From NCBI GenBank assembly GCA_024763075.1, contig JANTGF010000010.1:1-64000 (forward strand): DNA of 64,000 bases, given 5' to 3'. The DNA is from Bacteroidales bacterium. GTDB taxonomy: Bacteria; Bacteroidota; Bacteroidia; Bacteroidales; VadinHA17. This document shows positions 6,914-15,052 of the stretch, in pieces; within the stretch, counting starts at the first letter, position 1, and each line of letters starts with the position of its first letter. The notes beneath the pieces were generated by a model. That model worked only from the letters and a program-made list of their open reading frames with translations, was not told where the DNA came from and ran no database searches. The position numbers and the translations under genes were made by a program.

Positions 6914-9466
6914 TTATTCTTTTTCAATTTGCTTGTTTTCCTTACTTTCCAGGCTCTTTTTGTTCTTCTCCACCTTAAAAGTGAGTTCTCCCTTTTTCTT
7001 ATCAAAGCCTACGGCAATGGTATCTCCTTCCAGTAAATTAGCCTGAATGATCACTTCTGCCATGGGGTCTTCAATGTATTTCTGAATGGCCCTTTTTAGC
7101 GGACGGGCACCAAACTGGATGTCATAACCTTTCTCAGCCACAAAATCCTTGGCAGCCGGAGTAAGTTTGATTTTGTAACCCAGGTTATTCACTCTTTGGT
7201 ACAAACCTTTTAATTCTATATCAATAATTTTAAAAATGTCTTCTTTTTCCAGTGAATTGAACATAACCACATCATCCACCCGGTTAAGGAATTCAGGGGC
7301 GAATGCCCGTTTCAGCGCTTTTTGGATAATGCTTTTGTTCATATCCTGACTGGATTGTTTCTTGGCACTGGTATCGAAGCCAACTCCGTGTCCGAAATCT
7401 TTAAGTTGCCGTGACCCGATATTGGAGGTCATGATCACGATTGTATTTCTAAAATCAACCCTGCGGCCCAGGCTATCGGTAAGCTGACCTTCATCCAGTA
7501 CCTGTAACAAAAGATGGAAAATATCAGGATGTGCTTTTTCTATTTCATCCAGCAGGACCACAGCATAAGGCTTTCTCCTTACCTTTTCAGTCAACTGGCC
7601 TCCCTCTTCATATCCGATGTATCCTGGAGGAGCACCCACCAGGCGGGAGACAGAAAACTTCTCCATGTATTCACTCATATCAATCCGGATGAGATTATCC
7701 ACTGAGTCAAACAAATATTGGGCAAGAATCTTGGCCAGATGTGTTTTACCAACACCGGTTGGCCCAAGGAAAATAAATGAACCAATGGGCTTGTTCGGAT
7801 CTTTCAGTCCGGCCCTGTTTCTTTGTATGGATTTTACGATTTTCGCAATGGCATCTTTTTGCCCGATTACGCTATCACTGATTTCCTCATTCATTTTCAG
7901 CAGTCTGGTGCCTTCAGCCTGAGCGATTCTTTGTACCGGAACACCGGTCATCATGGCCACGACTTCTGCTACCATTTCACCATTTACTTCCTCACGGTTT
8001 TTACTTAATTCCTTCTCCCATTTCTGTTTTTCAAGTTCCAGTTTGTCAATCAGTTCCTTTTCACGGTCGCGGAAACTGGCGGCCTTTTCAAAATTCTGAT
8101 TTTTAACAGCAGTAATTTTTTCCTTTTTAGTCTCTTCCAGCGATTTCTCCAGACTTAAAATCCTCTCAGGAACCACAATATTTGTCATGTGGACCCTTGA
8201 ACCAGCTTCATCCATGGCATCGATGGCCTTATCCGGCAAAAAACGGTCGCTTATATACCTGTTTGTTAAGGTTACACACAACTCAAGTGCTTCGTCCGTA
8301 TAATATACATTGTGATGATCCTCATACCTTTCCTTGATATTATTCAGGATATGAATGGTTTCTTCAATGGATGTAGGTTCCACCATTACTTTTTGAAAAC
8401 GGCGCTCCAGTGCTCCGTCTTTTTCAATATGCTGCCGGTATTCATCCAGGGTAGTTGCCCCGATGCATTGAATCTCTCCCCGTGCAAGGGAAGGTTTCAG
8501 CATATTTGCGGCATCCAGCGAACCTGTTGCACCGCCAGCACCAACAATGGTATGGATCTCATCAATGAATAAAATGATATTATCGGTTTTGGAAATTTCG
8601 TTCAGGATGGCTTTCATTCTTTCCTCAAACTGCCCCCTGTATTTGGTACCTGCAACAATGGATGCAAGATCCAGGGTTACTACTCTTTTACCAAACAAAA
8701 TACGGGAAACCTGCCTTTTAATGATCCTTTCCGCCAGCCCTTCGGCTATGGCCGATTTACCCACACCGGGTTCACCTATAAGAATCGGATTGTTCTTTTT
8801 GCGGCGACTCAGAATCTGGGCCAGTCTTTCGATTTCCTTTTCACGGCCAACAATAGGATCAAGCCTGCCTTCCTCCGCAGCTTTTGTCAGATCTATCCCA
8901 AAATTATCAAGAACAGGTGTTTCTGAAGTTGTTTTAGTGGGGGCTGAATGGGAAGAACTGCCTTTACCACTACCTCCAAAGCTTTTTTCATCGTCATCCT
9001 CTTCGCCGGGAAATTCGGCAGAGGATTCAGGTATTATTTCCTTTATCTCTTCCTTTACACTCTCATAATCGATATCAAACTCTTTGAGTTTCAGTGTTAC
9101 CAGAGAGTTTTCATCTTTCAGAATGGCGAGTAGCAAGTGCTCCGTATCGATCAGGCTGCTTCCAAATGATTTGGCTTCGAGGTAAACCAGTTTTAAGGTA
9201 CGTTCCGAAGCTTTTAACAGCGGAATGTTTTCCGAATCGCTTACGTTTATTATTTCATCACTCCTTATACTTCCTTCCAGGGATTTTTTCAATGCGTAAA
9301 GATCAATACCCAGCGCCAGCAGGGCATCAATGGCCATTCCTTCTCCTTCTCTAAGTAATCCAAGGAAAAGGTGTTCCGTACCAATGTAAGGGTTTCCAAG
9401 GCGTATGGCTTCCTCTTTACTGTAAGTAAGTATGTCTTTTATTCTTTGTGAAAATTTTGCGTTCAT
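6914..9466 (-). CDS. clpC: ATP-dependent Clp protease ATPase subunit ClpC
   Basis: 850 aa. The N-terminal Clp repeats span 1-145, followed by a Gly/Ser/Asp-rich linker (150-180). AAA-1 has Walker A GEPGVGKS (231-238). A UVR-type coiled middle region with NFEKAASFRDREKEL lies near 460. AAA-2 carries Walker A GPTGVGKT near 580 and a C-terminal ClpB-D2-small domain. The UVR motif and short middle domain separate ClpC from the disaggregase ClpB. It unfolds substrates for ClpP in the cytosol. It is transcribed divergently from gyrA across 355 bases. The last 30 residues are Lys/Glu rich. The name is certain at family level. Confidence 0.95.
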   Translation of the reverse strand: MNAKFSQRIKDILTYSKEEAIRLGNPYIGTEHLFLGLLREGEGMAIDALLALGIDLYALKKSLEGSIRSDEIINVSDSENIPLLKASERTLKLVYLEAKSFGSSLIDTEHLLLAILKDENSLVTLKLKEFDIDYESVKEEIKEIIPESSAEFPGEEDDDEKSFGGSGKGSSSHSAPTKTTSETPVLDNFGIDLTKAAEEGRLDPIVGREKEIERLAQILSRRKKNNPILIGEPGVGKSAIAEGLAERIIKRQVSRILFGKRVVTLDLASIVAGTKYRGQFEERMKAILNEISKTDNIILFIDEIHTIVGAGGATGSLDAANMLKPSLARGEIQCIGATTLDEYRQHIEKDGALERRFQKVMVEPTSIEETIHILNNIKERYEDHHNVYYTDEALELCVTLTNRYISDRFLPDKAIDAMDEAGSRVHMTNIVVPERILSLEKSLEETKKEKITAVKNQNFEKAASFRDREKELIDKLELEKQKWEKELSKNREEVNGEMVAEVVAMMTGVPVQRIAQAEGTRLLKMNEEISDSVIGQKDAIAKIVKSIQRNRAGLKDPNKPIGSFIFLGPTGVGKTHLAKILAQYLFDSVDNLIRIDMSEYMEKFSVSRLVGAPPGYIGYEEGGQLTEKVRRKPYAVVLLDEIEKAHPDIFHLLLQVLDEGQLTDSLGRRVDFRNTIVIMTSNIGSRQLKDFGHGVGFDTSAKKQSSQDMNKSIIQKALKRAFAPEFLNRVDDVVMFNSLEKEDIFKIIDIELKGLYQRVNNLGYKIKLTPAAKDFVAEKGYDIQFGARPLKRAIQKYIEDPMAEVIIQANLLEGDTIAVGFDKKKGELTFKVEKNKKSLESKENKQIEKE

Positions 9467-9589
9467 ATTTTGATAATCAGTTCTGTAAATTAAAATTTTA
9501 CTTTAATACTGTTTAATTAACTCCTGCAATAATACAAATCAACAGGATCGTCGCTCAGTTGTTAAAAATAGTCAATTTCATCCGGTAAA

Positions 9590-9607
9590 TTGTCATACCT
9601 CTGACAA
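9590..9607. promoter_or_regulatory. Palindrome in the clpC-gyrA intergenic region
   Basis: TTGTCA-TACCTC-TGACAA is a perfect 6-bp dyad with a 6-nt spacer, 124 bases upstream of the clpC start. Two overlapping minus-strand matches to the Bacteroidota -7 box (CAAAAATA 9650-9657 and CAAATATA 9658-9665, read as TAnnTTTG on the minus strand) lie 45-75 bases further upstream, so the dyad would fall in the clpC leader. An operator for stress control is an inference. The rest of this spacer shows only AT-rich sequence and the gyrA -7 box. Confidence 0.4.
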
Positions 9608-9750
9608 ACTGACTTGTTTTTCTTAAAAGAAGCTTATCATTTCCAGCTACAAAAATACAAATATAGTTATAAAAACAGTGCGATCATTTATAAACAATTA
9701 AGTGTTGAAAAAACAGTGCATAAAGTGCTATTTAATATATAAAAAAATAC

Positions 9751-9758
9751 TACTTTCG
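9751..9758 (+). promoter_or_regulatory. Candidate -7 box for gyrA
   Basis: TACTTTCG, a TAnnTTCG variant of the Bacteroidota -7 element, lies 63 nt before the gyrA ATG. The same octamer occurs before the GH95 gene at 55401. No good -33 element is visible. Confidence 0.45.
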
Positions 9759-9821
9759 TAGCTTTAAAACCGGATGAAAATCATCCGGGGTTTATAACCA
9801 TAAAATTAGTATTCAATAAAT

Positions 9822-12350
9822 ATGCCAGAAACGGAAGAAAGGATACGGAAGGTCAATATTGAGGAGGAAATGAAATCGGCATATATCGACTATTCGATGT
9901 CGGTAATTGTTTCGAGGGCCTTACCGGATGTGAGAGACGGTTTAAAACCTGTTCACCGGAGAGTATTATTCGGAATGCATGAACTGGGAGTGGCATCAAA
10001 CAGGCCACACAAAAAGTCAGCAAGAATAGTAGGGGAGGTGCTGGGTAAGTATCACCCGCACGGCGATTCCTCAGTATATGAGGCCATGGTAAGAATGGCA
10101 CAGGAATGGTCGCTGCGATATATGCTGGTACACGGCCAGGGAAACTTCGGTTCAATTGACGGAGACAGTCCTGCTGCCATGCGATACACGGAAGCCCGCT
10201 TACAAAAAATGGCAGAAGAAGCCTTGTCAGACCTGGATAAGGATACGGTAGATTTTCAGTTGAATTTTGACGATACCCTGAAGGAACCAACGGTTCTCCC
10301 GACCCGGATCCCCCTATTACTGGTGAACGGGGCTTCCGGAATTGCCGTTGGGATGGCAACAAATATGCCTCCGCATAACCTGAGTGAGGTTGTGGATGGC
10401 CTGATTGCCATGATAGATAATCCTGAGATTACAATTGAGGAATTAATGGAATTTATCAAAGCACCAGATTTTCCGACAGGAGGTATCATATATGGTTATC
10501 AGGGAGTAAGAGATGCTTTTGAAACAGGAAAAGGCCGGATTGTTGTTCGTGGTAAAACCGAAGTCGAACTTACCAAATCGGGAAGGGAAAGGATCGTTAT
10601 TACCGAAATTCCGTACATGGTCAATAAAGCCGATATGATCCGTAAGATTGCGGATATGATCAATGAGAAAAAACTGGAGGGAATTTCATTTATCAACGAT
10701 GAATCAGACCGGAACGGTATGCGGGTTGTCATCATCCTGAAAAGAGATGCAACTTCAAATGTTGTTCTGAATAAGCTATATAAGTACAGTCAATTACAGT
10801 CTTCCTTTAATGTAAACAATATTGCCCTGGTGAACGGAAGACCCAGGGCGCTGAACTTAAAACAGCTGCTTAAGTACTTTATTGACCATCGTCATGAGGT
10901 GGTGCAAAGAAGAACTCGGTATGAGTTGAAACAGGCAGAACAGAAAGCTCACGTACTGGAAGGATTGCTTATTGCCATTGATCACCTGGATGAAGTGATT
11001 GCACTGATCCGGGCATCCAAAAATCCTGAAGTGGCCAAAGATGGCTTGATGGAAACCTTCGAACTCTCTGAAATCCAGGCGAAAGCAATTCTGGATATGC
11101 GCTTGCAAAAGCTTACCGGACTGGAAAGAGATAAGTTAAGAAAAGATTATGAGGAGCTGATGGAGCTTATCAAAGACCTTAAGGACATTCTTGCGGATGA
11201 AACAAGGCAGTTTCAAATTATTAAGGACGAATTGCTGGAGATTAAAAACAAATTTGGGGATGAACGCCGTTCTGAAATCGTTCCCAATGCCGAAGAATTT
11301 AATCCGGAAGACTTCTATGCAGATGAAGATATGGTGATTACCATTTCACACATGGGTTATATCAAGCGTACGCCGCTTGCTGAATTCAGAGTTCAAAACC
11401 GGGGAGGAATTGGTTCCAGGGGGAGTACAACCCGTGAAGAAGACTTCATTGAACATTTATATATTGCATCTATGCACAATACCATGCTTTTCTTTACGGA
11501 AGCAGGGAAGGTTTACTGGTTGAAAGTGTATGAAATTCCTGAAGGAACACGCGTTTCTAAAGGCAGAGCCATTCAGAATGTGATCAATCTTGCACCTGAA
11601 GATAAGGTAAAAGCCTACATCAATGTTAAGAAACTGGATGATGAAGAATATATAAATAACAATTTCATCGTTTTGTGTACGCGGAAAGGGGTGATCAAAA
11701 AAACCTCACTTGAAGCTTATTCCAGGCCGCGTCAGAATGGCATAATTGCAATAAATGTCAGGGAAGGGGATACCCTTTTACGCGCAAAAATGACAAACGG
11801 GAATCATGATATTCTTCTGGGCGTCAAATCCGGACGGGCCATACGTTTTCCGGAAAAAACCGTCAGGCCGATGGGTAGAAATGCTTCAGGAGTGAGAGGG
11901 ATCAAACTGGCCGGTGATACGGATGAAGTGGTTGGAATGGTATGTGTGGAGAACCAGAGTCAGGATATTCTTGTAGTTTCTGAAAACGGTTATGGAAAAC
12001 GCTCTAAGATAGAGGACTACAGGATTACCAACAGGGGAGGGAAAGGAGTGAAGACACTGAATATTACTGAAAAAACCGGAGCATTGATTGCCATTAAAGG
12101 AGTAGTGGATGAAAATGACCTGATGATCATAAACAAATCGGGAGTGGTTATCCGGATGGCTGTGGCCAATCTCAGGGTGATGGGAAGAGCAACCCAGGGA
12201 GTGAAACTGATCAATATTCGTGAAGGTGATTCCATAGCTGCTATAGAATACATAGAAAATGCTGTGGATGAGGATGTTGAAGGTTCTGATAACAACCAAA
12301 CCGATCAAAAAAACGATATTCCGACTGAAAATGGCAAGGATTTTGATTAA
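9822..12350 (+). CDS. gyrA: DNA gyrase subunit A
   Basis: 842 aa. The breakage-reunion domain is at the N-terminus with catalytic Tyr122 in [10 protein letters not shown], and the quinolone-determining region [12 protein letters not shown] has Ser83 and Glu87 in Escherichia coli numbering. A coiled-coil gate follows at about 370-470, and six-bladed C-terminal pinwheel repeats from about 505 to 815 that wrap DNA to give negative supercoiling. The GyrA-box position reads QNRGGIG instead of the usual QRRGGKG; a better match, NRGGKG, occurs in a later blade near residue 737. The tail after 815 is strongly acidic. The position beside clpC and a TPR gene is common in the phylum. ParC is less likely because of the full set of pinwheel blades. 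Confidence 0.95.
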   Translation: MPETEERIRKVNIEEEMKSAYIDYSMSVIVSRALPDVRDGLKPVHRRVLFGMHELGVASNRPHKKSARIVGEVLGKYHPHGDSSVYEAMVRMAQEWSLRYMLVHGQGNFGSIDGDSPAAMRYTEARLQKMAEEALSDLDKDTVDFQLNFDDTLKEPTVLPTRIPLLLVNGASGIAVGMATNMPPHNLSEVVDGLIAMIDNPEITIEELMEFIKAPDFPTGGIIYGYQGVRDAFETGKGRIVVRGKTEVELTKSGRERIVITEIPYMVNKADMIRKIADMINEKKLEGISFINDESDRNGMRVVIILKRDATSNVVLNKLYKYSQLQSSFNVNNIALVNGRPRALNLKQLLKYFIDHRHEVVQRRTRYELKQAEQKAHVLEGLLIAIDHLDEVIALIRASKNPEVAKDGLMETFELSEIQAKAILDMRLQKLTGLERDKLRKDYEELMELIKDLKDILADETRQFQIIKDELLEIKNKFGDERRSEIVPNAEEFNPEDFYADEDMVITISHMGYIKRTPLAEFRVQNRGGIGSRGSTTREEDFIEHLYIASMHNTMLFFTEAGKVYWLKVYEIPEGTRVSKGRAIQNVINLAPEDKVKAYINVKKLDDEEYINNNFIVLCTRKGVIKKTSLEAYSRPRQNGIIAINVREGDTLLRAKMTNGNHDILLGVKSGRAIRFPEKTVRPMGRNASGVRGIKLAGDTDEVVGMVCVENQSQDILVVSENGYGKRSKIEDYRITNRGGKGVKTLNITEKTGALIAIKGVVDENDLMIINKSGVVIRMAVANLRVMGRATQGVKLINIREGDSIAAIEYIENAVDEDVEGSDNNQTDQKNDIPTENGKDFD

Positions 12351-12375
12351 GTATAAAAATAATAATGTAATTTTG
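12342..12375 (+). promoter_or_regulatory. Candidate promoter for the TPR protein gene
   Basis: TTTG (12342-12345, inside the end of gyrA), 22 nt, then TAATTTTG (12368-12375), a full TAnnTTTG match, 29 nt before the start codon. The spacer is slightly longer than the ideal 19-21 nt. Confidence 0.45.
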
Positions 12376-12404
12376 AATATTTTAAATCTTTAAACAATTA
12401 AAAA

Positions 12405-13574
12405 ATGAGAAAATTAGCGATTGTTCTAATCCTTTTCAGTGGTTCTGTATTACTCACCCAGGCGCAAAAAGGCAAGGTAACCAGTGCTAGTAATTACCTG
12501 ACAAATAATGAGATTGCAAAAGCATGGGAGGCAATTCAGGTTGCTGAGAAAAATCCTAAAACGGAAAATTATGCCAAAACTTATTATGTAAAAGGTCAGA
12601 TTTTACAAAAAATCGCAGAATCCAAGGATGAAAAAATCAAAGCTCTTGCAGAGAATCCGCTGGAGAATGCCTATGAAAGCTATCAAAAAGCAATCAAACT
12701 GGACGAAAAGGGAAAAATGGGTAAAGCCATTGATTTTCAGCTACCAATGCTAAATAATGATTTTATTAACCAGGGAGTTGTTAAGTTTCAGGCAAAAGAT
12801 TTTGCCGGAGCTTTAAAATCTTTTGAGTATTCCCTTGAAATTGGTAAAAGCCCTGTTTTTGCCGGAGTAGTTGATACAAGTATTATCTACAATGCCGCAC
12901 TCGCTGCTTACAATGGCAATGATTACGAGAATGCATTAAAATACTTTGGTATGGCTAAGGATATGAATTATGGCGGAATTTCAATTTATCAGTTAATGGA
13001 GAGGGTTTATTTTGCCCAGGGAGATTCAGCCAGTGCCGAAAAACTGATGCAGGAAGGAATTCAGACATTTCCTGATAATAATGATCTGATGATTGAGCTG
13101 ATTAATTATTATCTGATTTCCAACCAGGATGATAAAGCATTTGAATATCTGAACAAAGCGCTGGAAAAAGATCCGGGTAATGCTAATTACTGGTATGTTC
13201 AGGGGGTATTATATGATAAGCGTGGAGAGTTGGATAATGCCATGAAATCTTATTTGAAATCAATAGAAATTGATCCGACATATTACAATCCATATTACAA
13301 CGCCGGTGTAATCAAGTTTAATGAGGGTGTTAACCTTTGGGATGCTGCAAATAAGGTTACCGATAATACCGAATTTGAAAAAGCCAAGAAGGTTGCTGAT
13401 AATGCGTTTGCCGAATCTGTTCCTTATTTTGAGAAAGCCCTTGAAAATGCCACTACAGATGTTCAGAAACGTGAATCCATGGAAAACCTTAAAGTATTGT
13501 ACTATCGGTTAAAAATGATGGATAAAAGAGAAGAGATCATTAAAAAGCTGGATGAACTTGATTCAGGCAACTAA
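12405..13574 (+). CDS. Exported tetratricopeptide repeat protein
   Basis: 389 aa. A Sec signal peptide (MRKLAIVLILFSGSVLLTQA) precedes about six TPR-like helical repeats. The clearest are at about 200-310, with the pattern W..G.......A...Y.KA...P (DNAMKSYLKSIEIDPTYYNP, AFEYLNKALEKDP). TPR solenoids are protein-binding scaffolds, so a periplasmic or surface scaffolding role is likely; the partner is unknown. It follows gyrA by 54 bases and ends before a terminator hairpin. The gyrA-TPR pairing is common in Bacteroidota. Confidence 0.85.
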   Translation: MRKLAIVLILFSGSVLLTQAQKGKVTSASNYLTNNEIAKAWEAIQVAEKNPKTENYAKTYYVKGQILQKIAESKDEKIKALAENPLENAYESYQKAIKLDEKGKMGKAIDFQLPMLNNDFINQGVVKFQAKDFAGALKSFEYSLEIGKSPVFAGVVDTSIIYNAALAAYNGNDYENALKYFGMAKDMNYGGISIYQLMERVYFAQGDSASAEKLMQEGIQTFPDNNDLMIELINYYLISNQDDKAFEYLNKALEKDPGNANYWYVQGVLYDKRGELDNAMKSYLKSIEIDPTYYNPYYNAGVIKFNEGVNLWDAANKVTDNTEFEKAKKVADNAFAESVPYFEKALENATTDVQKRESMENLKVLYYRLKMMDKREEIIKKLDELDSGN

Positions 13575-13590
13575 AAATATTTAGACATAC

Positions 13591-13623
13591 AAAGGGGAGG
13601 ATTTTATGGGTTCTCCCTTTTTT
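13591..13623 (+). terminator. Terminator after the TPR gene
   Basis: An imperfect hairpin pairs AAAGGGGAG (13591-13599) with TTCTCCCTTT (13611-13620) and runs into TTTTTT, 16 bases after the stop codon. Confidence 0.65.
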
Positions 13624-13690
13624 AGCTTATTGCTATTTAACATAATATTAATTATAGGACAAACGTAGCAAAATTACGTATACGCAGTAT

Positions 13691-13753
13691 TTAACATAAA
13701 ATCAGTTATAGTGACTGCGCAGCTGTCCTATAACGGCACCGATTTTATGTTAA
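13691..13753. repeat. Nested long hairpin in the TPR-cvfB spacer
   Basis: A perfect 13-bp outer stem TTAACATAAAATC / GATTTTATGTTAA (13691-13703, 13741-13753) encloses a perfect 7-bp inner stem GTTATAG / CTATAAC. The two are joined by a short asymmetric internal loop, with CTGCGCAG at the centre. It is too far from the preceding stop to be its main terminator and has no T-run. The rest of the 437-base spacer holds the two GCGCGAA-type palindromes listed separately and no gene. Confidence 0.7.
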
Positions 13754-13794
13754 AGTAATTTTCCGGACAGATGCACACGAATCTTCCAAGGTTG

Positions 13795-13817
13795 CCGCGC
13801 GAATCCTTTCGCGTGTG
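13795..13817 (+). repeat. REP-like palindrome (GCGCGAA family), copy 1
   Basis: CCGCGCGAATCCTTTCGCG plus TGTG. The core CGCGAA..TTCGCG is an inverted repeat with a short loop; the same element occurs at eight more places in this window (13928, 32289, 32493, 32717, 32808, 54339, 54637, 54971). Confidence 0.75.
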
Positions 13818-13927
13818 ATCTATTTTAACAAAAACAATATTTCTCAAAATCCATTATTCCCGGCTTTTATCTCTAGTACTACCTTAAACAAAATCTTCAG
13901 GCCTTGTATCCAGGCTATCTTTACGAT

Positions 13928-13951
13928 ATCACGCAAAGGAATTCGCACGAT
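13928..13951 (-). repeat. REP-like palindrome (GCGCGAA family), copy 2, inverted
   Basis: Read on the minus strand it begins ATCGTGCGAATTCCTTTGCG and ends TGAT, a diverged copy of the GCGCGAA element facing copy 1 with 110 bases between them. Confidence 0.6.
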
Positions 13952-14011
13952 AGCCTGTGAGATTCGAGGCTCTCATTTCTTATAAATATTCAATTCTTTT
14001 CGAAAATATCC

Positions 14012-14917
14012 ATGAATAAACCTAAATTTACAAAAAACTTATCATTCATGCTCAATTTAGGACAAATCAACACACTTATTGCTTCAAAAAAAACGGATAA
14101 TGGAGTTTATCTTATTGATAATGAATTAAATGAAGTGCTTCTTCCGAATAAATATGTACCGGATGAGCTTTTAATGGAACAATCTATTGATGTATTTCTT
14201 TACAAAGATTCGGAAGACCGGATCATAGCCACTACCTTGAAACCAAAACTGATGCTGAATGAATATGCCGCTCTGGAAGCGGTGGCGGTAAGTACCTATG
14301 GTGCATTTTTTGACTGGGGACTGGAGAAAGACCTGATGGTTCCGTACCGGCAACAAGCCCGGCCGGTTGTGCAGGGAAATAAATATGTGGTCTATCTGTA
14401 CCTGGACGAGAAATCGCAGCGCCTCACGGGAAGTACTAAAATTAATAACTCATTCAAAAAAACAGAGATAGAACTGGAACCTGGTGAAAAAGTTAGCCTG
14501 CTTGCCTACGAAAAAACGGAAATTGGAATAAGTGTGGTTGTTAACAATGCATACCAAGGAATGTTGTTTAAAAATGAAATTTTCAAACCGGTGAAAGTTG
14601 GTGATGAGCTGACAGGTTATGTAAAAAAAATACGATCAGACAATAAAATTGATGTGCGTCTAAACCGGTCCGGTTACGGAGCCATTGACGAGCAGACTCA
14701 TAGATTGTACGATGCCCTCCTTGCCAATAAAGGATACTTAAAGTTGAACGATAAAAGTTCTCCACAAGAAATTATCAATCAGTTGAATATGAGTAAAAAA
14801 GTTTTTAAAAAGGCGGTAGGTTTCCTGTACAAACAAAAGCGTGTGGAAATTTCGGAAACAGGTATAAGGTTAATTACGGATAAAAAAGAAAACAAGGACT
14901 TACAAAAACCGGAGTAG
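14012..14917 (+). CDS. cvfB: CvfB-like S1-domain RNA-binding protein
   Basis: 301 aa. It has tandem S1-like OB folds (about 15-75, 78-145 and 155-220) followed by a winged-helix segment at the C-terminus (SPQEIINQLNMSKKVFKKAV, about 248-267). This architecture and the motif AVSTYGAFFDWGLEKDLMVP match the CvfB/YitL family, which binds RNA and affects virulence-gene expression in staphylococci; its role in Bacteroidota is unknown. The start may instead be Met13 at 14048 (MLNLGQINTL), which fits the family N-terminus better. It is transcribed alone and is convergent with the AsmA-like gene. Confidence 0.85.
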   Translation: MNKPKFTKNLSFMLNLGQINTLIASKKTDNGVYLIDNELNEVLLPNKYVPDELLMEQSIDVFLYKDSEDRIIATTLKPKLMLNEYAALEAVAVSTYGAFFDWGLEKDLMVPYRQQARPVVQGNKYVVYLYLDEKSQRLTGSTKINNSFKKTEIELEPGEKVSLLAYEKTEIGISVVVNNAYQGMLFKNEIFKPVKVGDELTGYVKKIRSDNKIDVRLNRSGYGAIDEQTHRLYDALLANKGYLKLNDKSSPQEIINQLNMSKKVFKKAVGFLYKQKRVEISETGIRLITDKKENKDLQKPE

Positions 14918-15052
14918 CCTCTCCCCTCTTGGCTTAGTAAGACTTTTTAGATTTGCGAATGATATTCTGAGATAGGGATTTCTCGTCACTGCGTTCCTCG
15001 ATGAAATTGCTTTTAATCATCCCTTCATTCATTCATTCCCACATTCAAGCAT

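Noticed and set aside
9853..10362. Long antisense frame inside gyrA
   Set aside because: It is fully within a certain gene on the other strand and shows no family features; expected from codon bias.
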